From Pseudomonadota bacterium (lineage in GTDB: Bacteria; Myxococcota_A; Polyangia; Polyangiales; JAFGIB01): a stretch of 38,567 bases of DNA. Of the stretch, positions 14,957 through 22,210 are shown one piece after another. The DNA is taken from the NCBI GenBank assembly GCA_017881185.1, contig JADGRE010000027.1, forward strand, positions 1 to 38,567. Direction: 5' to 3'. How positions within the stretch are numbered: position 1 is the first letter of the stretch; every line of letters starts with the position of its first letter. Position numbers and translations under genes: made by a program. The notes under the pieces are model-generated. The model was not told the DNA's origin. It saw only the letters and a program-made list of their open reading frames with translations, and ran no database searches.

Positions 14957-17416
14957 ATGGACTTCGCAATCACAGGCAGCCGTACGCGCTTGCGTCGCCC
15001 TTGGCTGCGCCCGCTGTATGCGCTGACGCTCTTGCTACCGCTGCTGCTGTGCGCCAGCCCGCGAGCGCACGCGCAGGCCGGCGGCGGCACGAGCCTCGAC
15101 GCCGAGTTCCACGACGAATACGACCAACCCGCCAGCGTCACGCTCCGCCCGAACCCCGCACCGGCGGCAAGCCCCGCAGCTGCTGCACCGACCAGCGCTC
15201 CAGCGGCGCCGCCATCCGCTGCAACCACCTCCGCCGCCGCGAGCGCTGCATCCGACAGCGAGCGAGCCGCAGACGCCAACGCCAACGCCAACGCCAGCGC
15301 GCCGGCCTCTGACCCCGAGGCGCAAGCCGCACGCCAAGCGCGGGTGCTGAGCTCCTGGCATGGCGCGACCGGCGGCGTGCACCTGGTCGACGCGAGCTCG
15401 GGTCTGCCCGGCAGCGTGCGACTGTCGCTCGGCTTCGACTACTTCCGCGGCAGCAACTTCCTGTATGCCGGCGACACCGACGAGAACGTCGGCGGCACGC
15501 TCGCCATGAGCCTGTCGCCCATCGACCACCTGGAAGTGTTCGGCTCGCTGGCCAACCACGCCAACAGCAACAACCTCAGCGACCCGATCCTCATGCAGAT
15601 CGTGGGCGACCTGCTCTTGGGCGTGAAGGGCTACACCGCCGTGTTGCCGTGGCTCGACCTCGGCGGCGACTTGCGCTTGGTGTTCCTCAACACCGTGGGC
15701 GATTTGGGCATCGTCGCCAAGGGCACGAGCCTGGGTCTGCGTGGCGACGCCACGGCCGACCTGCGGCGCTTGCCCGAAGCGCTGCCGCTGATCTTCCGCG
15801 GCAACCTCGATTACCTGCTCGACAACTCCGGTCAGCTGATTCGCGCCACGGAAGACGCACGCTACAACGCCCTGTTGCCGAGCACGCGGCGCGCCCGCGC
15901 CAACGAAGATCGCAATCTGCTGACGCGCGCCGAGCGTTTCGGCCTGGGCATCGACCGCGTCGACCTGCTCACCTTCGGCGTGGGCGTCGAGGTGCCGCTG
16001 CAAGTGGCGGAAGACTCGTACATTCAGCCGCTGATGGAGTGGACGCTGGGCCTGCCGGTCAATCGCCAGGGCTACAACTGCCTGGCGGTGAACACCAACG
16101 CGCGTGCCGGCCAGGCCGACGGCTGCTTGGCGTTCCAGAAGTTGGCAGCGGCGCCGTCCATCCTCACGCTCGGTGCGCGCGTGCTGCCTCCGCTCGCGGG
16201 CTTCTCCGCGATGATCGGTTTCGACATCGGCTTGCTCGGGACCTCGCGCTTCGTGCGCGAGCTTGCGCCCACGCGCCCTTGGGCCCTCTTGGTGAACCTC
16301 GCGTACGGCGCGGACGTGCGCAAGCCCAAGCCGCAGCTGCTCGTGGCCCCAGCAGCCTCGGCGCCCGGGTTGGCCGTGCTCACTCCCGCACACGCCAAGT
16401 CGCGCGTGGTCGGTCTGGTGGTCGACCAGGCCATCGGTGCTCCGGTGGTGGGCGCCGCGGTGCGCTACCCCGGTCGCGAGCTGACCGCGCAGCTCACCGC
16501 CGACGATGGCCGGTTCACGAGCTACGAGCTCGATGCCGGTGAGGTCTCGTTCGAGATCTCGCATCCAGACTACGAGTCGCGCAGCTGTGCCGTGACCATC
16601 ACCGAGCACGACGTCGCAGCCCCATCGCCCGGCGGTCCGCAGGCCAGCGCGCCTGCTGCAACGGCGTCGGGCCTGCAGCCGGTTGCAGCTGACGGAAGCC
16701 CTCTGTCTGCGGCGCCCATCACCCCAGCCCTGGCCGCACCCCAAGCACGAAACGAAATCCCGCTGCGCTGCGAGCTCGTCGCCCGACCACGCGCAGGCCG
16801 GCTGCACGGCAGTGTCGTCTCGCAGAGCGGCTCGCCCGTTGGCTCGGCCGTCGTCGACATCAGCGGGCCCGCGCAACGCAGCGCCCAGAGCGACGCCCGC
16901 GGCGAGCTCGTGGTCGAAGGCCTGGCCAGCGGCACCTACAGCGCGCGCGTCGATGCGCCCGGCTTCCTGATCAAGGTGCAGACCTTCGTGGTGGTGGCCG
17001 GCAGCGATTCACAGCTGAGACTCACGCTCAGCGAGAAGCCCAAAGACTCCCTGGTCACGGTCACGGCGCGCGAAGTGAAGATCCGCCACCAGATCAACTT
17101 CAAGCCGGCCAGCGCCGAGATCGAGTCGAGCAGTGACGAGCTGCTCGGTGAGATCGCCGACGTGCTCTCGCGCAACCTGCAGGTCAAGCGCGTGCAGGTG
17201 CAGGGCCACACCGACAACCGCGGCGATCCCGCGCAGAATTTGCAGCTGTCACAGCAGCGCGCCGAGTCCGTGGTGCAGTGGCTGGTGCGTTCGGGCCTCG
17301 CGCCCGAGCGCCTCGAGGCCAAGGGCTACGGCGACAGCCACCCGATCGTGCCGAACCTCACGCCCGGCAACCGTGCGCGCAACCGCCGGGTGCAGTTCAT
17401 CATCACCGATCAGTGA
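14957..17416 (+). CDS. OmpA-family protein with beta-barrel and two carboxypeptidase-regulatory modules
   Basis: 819 residues. Signal peptide LYALTLLLPLLLCASPRAHAQ, an Ala/Pro/Ser-rich stretch (about 48-130) with NANANANAS repeats, a barrel-like region (about 140-455) with GSVRLSLGFDYFRG and GVGVEVPLQ, two regulatory-like sandwich modules (about 475-545, VVGLVVDQAIGAPVVGAAV; and about 610-690, GRLHGSVVSQSGSPVGSAVVDI), then an OmpA-type peptidoglycan-binding domain (about 700-819: INFKPASAEIESSS, VQGHTDNRGDPAQNLQLSQQ, VQFIITDQ). The OmpA-like part keeps the TD and R residues that hold diaminopimelate. It probably tethers the outer membrane to the wall; the organisation recalls TraB of myxobacterial outer-membrane exchange, but that is not established here. 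The last 14 bp overlap the convergent matrixin gene. Confidence 0.88.
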   Translation: MDFAITGSRTRLRRPWLRPLYALTLLLPLLLCASPRAHAQAGGGTSLDAEFHDEYDQPASVTLRPNPAPAASPAAAAPTSAPAAPPSAATTSAAASAASDSERAADANANANASAPASDPEAQAARQARVLSSWHGATGGVHLVDASSGLPGSVRLSLGFDYFRGSNFLYAGDTDENVGGTLAMSLSPIDHLEVFGSLANHANSNNLSDPILMQIVGDLLLGVKGYTAVLPWLDLGGDLRLVFLNTVGDLGIVAKGTSLGLRGDATADLRRLPEALPLIFRGNLDYLLDNSGQLIRATEDARYNALLPSTRRARANEDRNLLTRAERFGLGIDRVDLLTFGVGVEVPLQVAEDSYIQPLMEWTLGLPVNRQGYNCLAVNTNARAGQADGCLAFQKLAAAPSILTLGARVLPPLAGFSAMIGFDIGLLGTSRFVRELAPTRPWALLVNLAYGADVRKPKPQLLVAPAASAPGLAVLTPAHAKSRVVGLVVDQAIGAPVVGAAVRYPGRELTAQLTADDGRFTSYELDAGEVSFEISHPDYESRSCAVTITEHDVAAPSPGGPQASAPAATASGLQPVAADGSPLSAAPITPALAAPQARNEIPLRCELVARPRAGRLHGSVVSQSGSPVGSAVVDISGPAQRSAQSDARGELVVEGLASGTYSARVDAPGFLIKVQTFVVVAGSDSQLRLTLSEKPKDSLVTVTAREVKIRHQINFKPASAEIESSSDELLGEIADVLSRNLQVKRVQVQGHTDNRGDPAQNLQLSQQRAESVVQWLVRSGLAPERLEAKGYGDSHPIVPNLTPGNRARNRRVQFIITDQ

Positions 17417-18314
17417 TGCGGGCAACGCGGGCGGCGCGCTTGCGGCGTCGCCACAGCCCCGCGAGCGCGAGCGCCGAGCCGAGCCAGTACATGCCGCTCG
17501 TCGCAGGCTGCGGCGCGCCCGGTGTGCTGCAGCCGCAGCTGCTCTGCGGGGGTAGCTGATTGCAGCTTGAGGCGAAGCCATTGTCGGGCACGTAGTCTTG
17601 TACGGTGCAGTTGGGTTGCGACCGGCCGCCGTAGGCAGCGCAGATCCCGGCCTCGTCGTCGCGGCTCAGGTAACGCTTGCTGGTCTCGCCCACCTGCGCT
17701 TGGCCGAACATGCAGGCGTTGCTCAGCGCCGAGTGCCCGAGCCCCAAGAAGTGCCCGGCCTCGTGCGTGACGATGTTCTGCATGTCGATCTGGCCCGGTG
17801 CACAGCGCTTGCCGCACACCGCGAGCGTGCCGAGCGTCTCGTTGATCTGCATGTCGGCGTCGACGATCTCGCCGCTGCGCGAGTCGTGCCACACCATGGT
17901 CAGCCCGAACGCCGTGGGCGGTAGCGCGCGCTCTCTCCAATCGCTCACGAAGATGATGGAGTTCACGTTGGCCGCCGTCTCGTTGTATTCGGGCTTGTCG
18001 CACAGCGACAGCTCGCCCGTCTGCGCGAGCGCGAGCGGCAACACAGCGCCGCCGCAGGTCACGTCGCCCCAGGTCTGAAACGAACGATCGACCACGCTGC
18101 GGATTTCACCCAGCGTCGGCGAGTTGCGCGCGCGCGGCACGACCGAGTAGCTGATGCACTGTCGCTTCCACACCAAGGGCGTGCCGCTGCTGGCGCAAGC
18201 GCTGCCCGCCACCGGCATGCTGGTGGTGAGCCGGCAATAGGCGCGCGCGTGTGTCGGCGCGACCGACATGCACACAAGCCCGAGCACGGCCAGCGGCAGT
18301 GGTCTAACGCGCAT
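17403..18314 (-). CDS. Secreted matrixin-family metalloprotease with MYXO-CTERM tail
   Basis: 303 residues from ATG 18314. Signal peptide up to ARAY, then a metzincin domain with the zinc motif HEAGHFLGLGH (His184, Glu185, His188, His194) and a Met-turn candidate at CMFGQ (Met202). Many Cys imply disulfides. The end is a MYXO-CTERM sorting signal: SSCGCSTPG (Cys260/262), a membrane helix SGMYWLGSALALAGLW, and RRRKR. Such tails are processed by myxosortases and leave the protein lipid-anchored at the cell surface. The start overlaps the upstream gene by 11 bp, so the pair is co-translated. Confidence 0.93.
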   Translation of the reverse strand: MRVRPLPLAVLGLVCMSVAPTHARAYCRLTTSMPVAGSACASSGTPLVWKRQCISYSVVPRARNSPTLGEIRSVVDRSFQTWGDVTCGGAVLPLALAQTGELSLCDKPEYNETAANVNSIIFVSDWRERALPPTAFGLTMVWHDSRSGEIVDADMQINETLGTLAVCGKRCAPGQIDMQNIVTHEAGHFLGLGHSALSNACMFGQAQVGETSKRYLSRDDEAGICAAYGGRSQPNCTVQDYVPDNGFASSCNQLPPQSSCGCSTPGAPQPATSGMYWLGSALALAGLWRRRKRAARVARITDR

Positions 18315-18900
18315 GCGTCTGCGCAACCAGCTGCTGGATTTGCGCGAGCACGGAGCGCAGTGGCTGCGGGTGCAGCAGTGCGTCGGGTGCGGGTGAAAGC
18401 TTGCCGTCGTCGGTGCGCTGCACGAGCTCGGCACCGGCGCCGCCTGGCTGTACGGTGGCGTCGGCGCCGACGCCGTCGATCGGCAGCACGCCCTGGCTCA
18501 TGCCCACGGCTTGCAGCCCGCCCGCGTTGCCGACGTGACGCAGGAACACGATGGCGCTGCGATCGCTCGGGAAGCTCGCTTCACCTGGCACGTTGAGGCC
18601 AATGCCATCGACGACCCCGCCCAGCTGCGTGGCCACGAGCAGGTCGCCGGCGTGGGCCTTGCCCTTGAGCGAGTCGAGCACGCGCAGCTGCACGTCGGTG
18701 ACGATGAGTCGATCGGCGCGGTAGTGCGCGCTCTGCGATTGCGCGCGCGCGATGACGATTTCATCGCTCTGACGCACCAGCGCGGCGAGATCGAGCGCCA
18801 GCACCGTGGCAGCGCGCGCCGCAGGTGCGAGTGCGAACCCAAGCGCGATCACACACAGACTGCACGAAGCGCCGACCCGGATGACGTGAGATCTAAGCAT
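18304..18900 (-). CDS. Secreted hypothetical protein paired with the matrixin
   Basis: 198 residues from ATG 18900 with GGAGGAG 11 bases upstream. Signal peptide SLCVIALGFALAPAARA precedes ATVLALDLAALVRQSDEIVIARAQSQSAHYRADRLIVTDVQLRVLDSLKGKAHAGDLLVATQLGG, a beta-sandwich pattern commonly found encoded next to MYXO-CTERM metalloproteases in this phylum. The segment SLKGKAHAGDLLVATQLGGV and AIVFLRH are the most conserved-looking parts. No catalytic motif is visible. It is likely periplasmic or secreted, and the 11-bp overlap with the matrixin gene suggests partnership, for example a propeptide-like or substrate role (speculative). Confidence 0.8.
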   Translation of the reverse strand: MLRSHVIRVGASCSLCVIALGFALAPAARAATVLALDLAALVRQSDEIVIARAQSQSAHYRADRLIVTDVQLRVLDSLKGKAHAGDLLVATQLGGVVDGIGLNVPGEASFPSDRSAIVFLRHVGNAGGLQAVGMSQGVLPIDGVGADATVQPGGAGAELVQRTDDGKLSPAPDALLHPQPLRSVLAQIQQLVAQTHAR

Positions 18901-18925
18901 CAAGAACAGTCTCCTCCCCTGAAGA

Positions 18926-19432
18926 CTACGAGTGTACGGCCGGATGTGCACGCGCTTGTGTCTGATCGTCGCCGCCAGGTGGTGCGATACGCCCGCCGGC
19001 CCAGCACACACCGAGCGAAGACAGCGAAAGCCCGGCGCTGCGCGCGACGGTCCACCAAGACACTTTGGCGTCGAGCGCCGCGCCGAAGCAGCCGCAACGC
19101 AGGTCGATGCCTCGCAGATGCGATTGCGCCATGGCGAGCGTGAAACCACACAACAGCAGCGCGCCGAGCAGCGCTGCGCCGCGCTGATACCGCGTCCACA
19201 ACAGCATCAACGCGACTACCAGCTCACAACTCGGCACGAGCAGCGCGAACGGACCGACCACCGCATCGGGCAGCAAGCGGTAGTTTTGTACGTCTGCCGC
19301 GAAGACCTCCGGCGCCAGCAGCTTTGGCACGGCGGCCGCAAGGAACACGCCGGCGAGCGCAATTCGCGCGAGCCACAGGGCCAGCCACTGGCGACGCTGG
19401 GCGTCGCGAGGCAGCTGGTGCGCAGGTGTCAT
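18926..19432 (-). CDS. MauE/DoxX-family redox-associated membrane protein
   Basis: 168 residues with four membrane helices: about 18-40 (LALWLARIALAGVFLAAAVPKLL), 57-79, 86-104, and 125-145. The helix 1 motif GxxFLxAAxPKL is typical of MauE/DoxX proteins, and RCGCFG (residues 112-117) after helix 3 is the MauE-type Cys pair, which could exchange electrons with thiol partners. The start overlaps the stop of the rhodanese gene as ATGA. The pairing with a periplasmic rhodanese and its CPLC tail suggests a small envelope thiol or sulfur relay (inference). Confidence 0.85.
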   Translation of the reverse strand: MTPAHQLPRDAQRRQWLALWLARIALAGVFLAAAVPKLLAPEVFAADVQNYRLLPDAVVGPFALLVPSCELVVALMLLWTRYQRGAALLGALLLCGFTLAMAQSHLRGIDLRCGCFGAALDAKVSWWTVARSAGLSLSSLGVCWAGGRIAPPGGDDQTQARAHPAVHS

Positions 19433-19935
19433 GGGCTGCTCTTCGGACACAGTGGGCACGCTCCCGACTGTGCGGGATAGCCTTTGTCGAGCCAGGCCGG
19501 CAAGCCGCCGGTCAAGATGCGCACGTCGGCGATGCCGAGCTCGCGCAGACGCGACGCCAAGCGCACCGAGCTGGCGCAGCCGCTGCGCGCGTCGCAATAC
19601 GCGATCACGATGCGCGCCGCGCGCAACAGCGAGATGGTGTCTTCGCCGATCTCGGTCTCGTCACTGGGCACCGACACCGCCGACGCGATGTGCCCACCAC
19701 GGAACTCGTTGCGCGGTCGACAGTCGACGAAGAGCACGCCGGGGTCGCCGAACAGCTGATGCGCCTCGTCCAGCGCGATCCAGGGGGCTGCCGGCTCGGC
19801 CGCAGTTGGCGCCGAGCACACGGCCTGTTCCCCGCCCGGGGGACCCGGCCGCGGCACGCCCCTCAGCCCCAGCAGCACCAGCCCAAGCGCCAGTGACACT
19901 GCGCAAATTCGCAGTATCTGATTGAGGAGGCTCAT
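19429..19935 (-). CDS. Membrane-anchored rhodanese with C-terminal CxxC
   Basis: 168 residues from ATG 19935. An N-terminal membrane helix (ILRICAVSLALGLVLLGLRG) is followed by a Pro-rich linker and one rhodanese domain (about 50-155): VLFVDCRPRNEFRGGHI, then VIAYCDARSGCASS with the presumed sulfur-carrying Cys114, and LTGGLPAWLDKGYP at the end. The active-site loop is unusual in having a second Cys (Cys120). The last residues add CPLC (160-163), a redox-like motif absent from plain rhodaneses. It is probably periplasmic and works with the MauE/DoxX-like gene overlapping it by 4 bp. Confidence 0.88.
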   Translation of the reverse strand: MSLLNQILRICAVSLALGLVLLGLRGVPRPGPPGGEQAVCSAPTAAEPAAPWIALDEAHQLFGDPGVLFVDCRPRNEFRGGHIASAVSVPSDETEIGEDTISLLRAARIVIAYCDARSGCASSVRLASRLRELGIADVRILTGGLPAWLDKGYPAQSGACPLCPKSSP

Positions 19936-20020
19936 GGCGGGGCGGCAGAGCATAGCAGACGACGGGGGCGTCGCCGTTGAGGGTGTCATAAGCGATCTGC
20001 GCAGGACGCGTACGTCTGCG

Positions 20021-20049
20021 TTGACTTGGCCGGTGCACCCGATTATCAA
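20021..20049 (+). promoter_or_regulatory. Sigma70-like promoter of tatT
   Basis: TTGACT (20021-20026), a 17-bp spacer and TATCAA (20044-20049). The expected transcription start is only about 3 bases before the tatT ATG at 20059, and no ribosome-binding sequence precedes that ATG, so the mRNA may be leaderless or nearly so. Confidence 0.55.
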
Positions 20050-20058
20050 AGACACCCG

Positions 20059-20988
20059 ATGCGTGCACTTCGATTCCCAGGGTTGCTGTTAATCGCGTCT
20101 TTGCTCTGTGCATCAGGCTGCAACTTGTCTGCCATCGCCATCAAGGGAACGGTGGACAGCACCAAAGAGTTCACCGACGCGCACGGCAAGGAGTTCGCCG
20201 ATCCAGAGCTCGTGGGGCCGATGTTGGCCAACGCTGTCGTCACGAACGAAGGCTTGCTCTACTTCGCGCCCGACTACGAACCGCTGTTGCAGGGCACGAT
20301 CTTCACGAACATCGCGTACGGCGTCGCGTGGCTCGGTGCAGAAGCCGACGAAGCGCAGCTCGCCGGCAAGTTCGATCAAGCGGAGAAGCTCGGCAAGCGT
20401 GCAGGCCTCTTGTATGCGCGCGCGCTGACACTCACCAAGCGCATGTTGCGGCTGCGCGACGACGGCTTCGACGACGCCATCGCCGGCGGTCTCGACAAAT
20501 TCAAGGTGTGGGTCGACGAGAACTTCTACGAGAAGAAAGATGCAGAGCCGCTCTTGGTGGCTGGCAGCGCCTACTTCGTCGCCATGATCGAGTCCGAAGA
20601 AGGCTTGGCGGCCGCGGTCGACGTGCCGTATGCGCGCTACATGATCGAGCGTTCGGTCGATCTCGATCCTGCCTCCCAGGGTGGCCAAGGTCTGTCGATT
20701 CTCGGCATGTACGAATGCACGATTCCGGCGATGCTCGGTGGTAACCCCAAGCTCGGTCTCGAGCTGATGAACCGCGCTGCCGCCCTCACCAAGCGCCGCA
20801 ATCACGGCGTGTTGGTCATGGCCGCAGAGCGTTGTGCGGTCGCGTTGCAGGATCGCAAGTTGTTCCACGATGTGCTCATGGAGGTCATCGAAGCCGGTGA
20901 CGTCCCCGAGTATCGCGTGTCGAACAAGCTGGCGCGCCATCAGGCTGAGCGGCTCCTCAAGCAAATGGACGACTTGTTCTACGACTGA
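20059..20988 (+). CDS. TRAP transporter TatT-component lipoprotein
   Basis: 309 residues from ATG 20059. The lipoprotein signal LLLIASLLCASGC gives a lipidated Cys21. The rest is an all-helical TPR-like protein of the TatT family (the T component described in Treponema): NLSAIAIKGTVDSTKEFTDAHGKEFADPELVGPMLANAVVTNEGLLYFAPD near the start, LLQGTIFTNIAYGVAWL, AGLLYARALTLTKRMLRL, and PYARYMIERSVDLDPASQGGQGLSILGMYE. TatT forms trimers that cooperate with the DctP-type binding protein of TRAP transporters. TRAP permease genes dctQ and dctM follow on the same strand after a 394-bp gap, but the P component is not present here. Confidence 0.88.
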   Translation: MRALRFPGLLLIASLLCASGCNLSAIAIKGTVDSTKEFTDAHGKEFADPELVGPMLANAVVTNEGLLYFAPDYEPLLQGTIFTNIAYGVAWLGAEADEAQLAGKFDQAEKLGKRAGLLYARALTLTKRMLRLRDDGFDDAIAGGLDKFKVWVDENFYEKKDAEPLLVAGSAYFVAMIESEEGLAAAVDVPYARYMIERSVDLDPASQGGQGLSILGMYECTIPAMLGGNPKLGLELMNRAAALTKRRNHGVLVMAAERCAVALQDRKLFHDVLMEVIEAGDVPEYRVSNKLARHQAERLLKQMDDLFYD

Positions 20989-20990
20989 AC

Positions 20991-21132
20991 GCGGCGCGAT
21001 CTTTCACACCCACCCGCCCCGTATCCGCGGCTTACGTCCTCGTTCCCGCGGTCACCGTACGTGAGTACGGCTCCCTTGGTCGCTGCGGGCGCGCTCGCGG
21101 TTAGAGGCCAATTCGCGCCGCTCGCGTTGGTG
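20991..21132 (+). repeat. Intergenic element, copy 1 (about 142 bp)
   Basis: Begins 2 bp after the tatT stop. It aligns over most of its length with the reverse complement of 25617-25745. The best part (about 21022-21100) runs ATCCGCGGCTTACGTCCTCG ... GGTCACCGTAC-GTGA-GTACGG-CTCCC ... GCGGGCGCGCTCGCGG. A central 6-bp hairpin CCGTAC/GTACGG has a 4-base loop that differs between copies while the stem is identical. The right end shares CGCGCCGCT and CGTTsGTG at the same spacing. Both copies start just after a stop codon in the sense direction of the upstream gene, so this may be a 3'-end or processing element. Confidence 0.7.
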
Positions 21133-21304
21133 TCTCCGAGTCGTGAGCCCGGCGCGGGATCGGCGTGTTGAGCTGTAGGTAGGCGCGTCTGTCGGCGAGC
21201 ACGTGCGAGTCTAGGCACATCGAAAATGGCTTGGGACGCCCTTGTCATTTGGCTGGGATTTGAGTTAGCTGCGCGTGCCTCGCTGTAGTTTGGGCGAGTG
21301 CTGC

Positions 21305-21336
21305 GCGCGCGTGGACATCAAGGTATCCACGCGCGC
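21305..21336. promoter_or_regulatory. Perfect 11-bp stem-loop upstream of dctQ
   Basis: GCGCGCGTGGA, a 10-base loop CATCAAGGTA, then TCCACGCGCGC form a perfect inverted repeat 47 bp before the dctQ ATG. No T tract follows, so it is not a standard terminator for tatT. A weak promoter (TTGAGT at 21260, 18 bp, TGTAGT at 21284) would place it at the very start of the dctQM message, where it could stabilise the RNA, act as an operator or attenuate. The rest of 21133-21382 shows no gene. Confidence 0.55.
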
Positions 21337-21382
21337 CGAGCGAAACCGGCTGCGTGGTTGGGCCGTGAAAGGTAGTGAGGAC

Positions 21383-22210
21383 ATGGAGCTGTGGCGTCGC
21401 ATCGATCAGGCTTGGGCTCGCTGGGAAGGCAGGGCGATCGTGGCCGTGCTGCTTTCCATGGTGTTCGTGGCGAGCTTCTCCGCTGGCGTGCGTAACCTCA
21501 CGCGCTTCGACATCCAGTGGGCGAACCACTTGCTCATGGACATGGAGTGGGCCGACTCCTTCCTGCGCAAGGGCACGATGTGGCTCGCCTTCATCGGGGC
21601 GTCGCTCGCCACCCACTACCGCAAGCACATCAGCATCGATCTGCTCACGCGCATCGCGCCGTTGAAAGCCAAGTACACGATGCACGCGCTCGCGGGCGTG
21701 TCGTGCGGTCTCATCACCTTCGGTCTGGCGTACGCGTTTGCTTCTGCGTGTTACCTGAATCTCACCGAGCGTCCGATCGAGTACGAGATGCTCGGCGACA
21801 AGGGCTCCATGCACGTGTGCGACGCCACCCCCGAGCAGGTCAAGGCCCTCGAAGACTTCTCGCGTCCCGCTGTCTTCTGCGTGGTGCGCAAGGTGCTCAA
21901 TACCGTGGGCATCCCAGCCGAGACGCCAGGCTCTGCGTTTCAGATCATCGTGCCGCTGATGTTCCTCGCGATCGGACTGCGCTTCCTCATGCAAGGCATC
22001 GAGGCTGGCGTGGCGTTGTCGCAAGGCCCCGAAGAGATGGAACGCTTGGAGAGAGAAGACCGCGAGCGACTTGCAGTCGTCCACGCTTCGGTCTCGGGAG
22101 CGCCGCCTGCGCCTCGTGCGGGTGGTGACGATCCCTCTGCGGGTGGCCCCTCTGCGGGTGGTCCCTCTGCGGGTGGTCCCTCTGCGGGTGGTCACGGAGG
22201 TGCATCGTGA
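21383..22210 (+). CDS. dctQ: TRAP transporter small permease (DctQ family) with Cys loop and repeat tail
   Basis: 275 residues from ATG 21383 (GTGAGG upstream). The DctQ core is recognisable: RAIVAVLLSMVFVASFSAGVRN (helix 1), QWANHLLMDMEWADSFLRKGTMWLAFIGASLATHYRKHISIDLL with the 'G...HI..D' pattern of the family, then helices at about 100-124 and 187-206. Between helices 3 and 4 lies an insert of about 60 residues with Cys146 and Cys166, which should face the periplasm and may form a disulfide. The C-terminal tail has four exact copies of PSAGG. It overlaps dctM by 4 bp. Works with DctM to import organic acids or similar solutes using sodium. Confidence 0.87.
   Translation: MELWRRIDQAWARWEGRAIVAVLLSMVFVASFSAGVRNLTRFDIQWANHLLMDMEWADSFLRKGTMWLAFIGASLATHYRKHISIDLLTRIAPLKAKYTMHALAGVSCGLITFGLAYAFASACYLNLTERPIEYEMLGDKGSMHVCDATPEQVKALEDFSRPAVFCVVRKVLNTVGIPAETPGSAFQIIVPLMFLAIGLRFLMQGIEAGVALSQGPEEMERLEREDRERLAVVHASVSGAPPAPRAGGDDPSAGGPSAGGPSAGGPSAGGHGGAS
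22133..22192 (+). repeat. Four tandem 15-bp repeats inside dctQ
   Basis: The unit CCCTCTGCGGGTGGT occurs four times in a row (one substitution in the first copy), encoding PSAGG x4 in the cytoplasmic or exposed tail of DctQ. Near-identity at the third codon positions points to recent slippage, and copy number may vary between strains. Confidence 0.9.

Noticed and set aside
15035-16876. 613-codon open frame on the minus strand across the OmpA-family gene
   Set aside because: Arg/His/Gly-rich product with no family likeness, fully antisense to a well-supported gene; a by-product of high GC.
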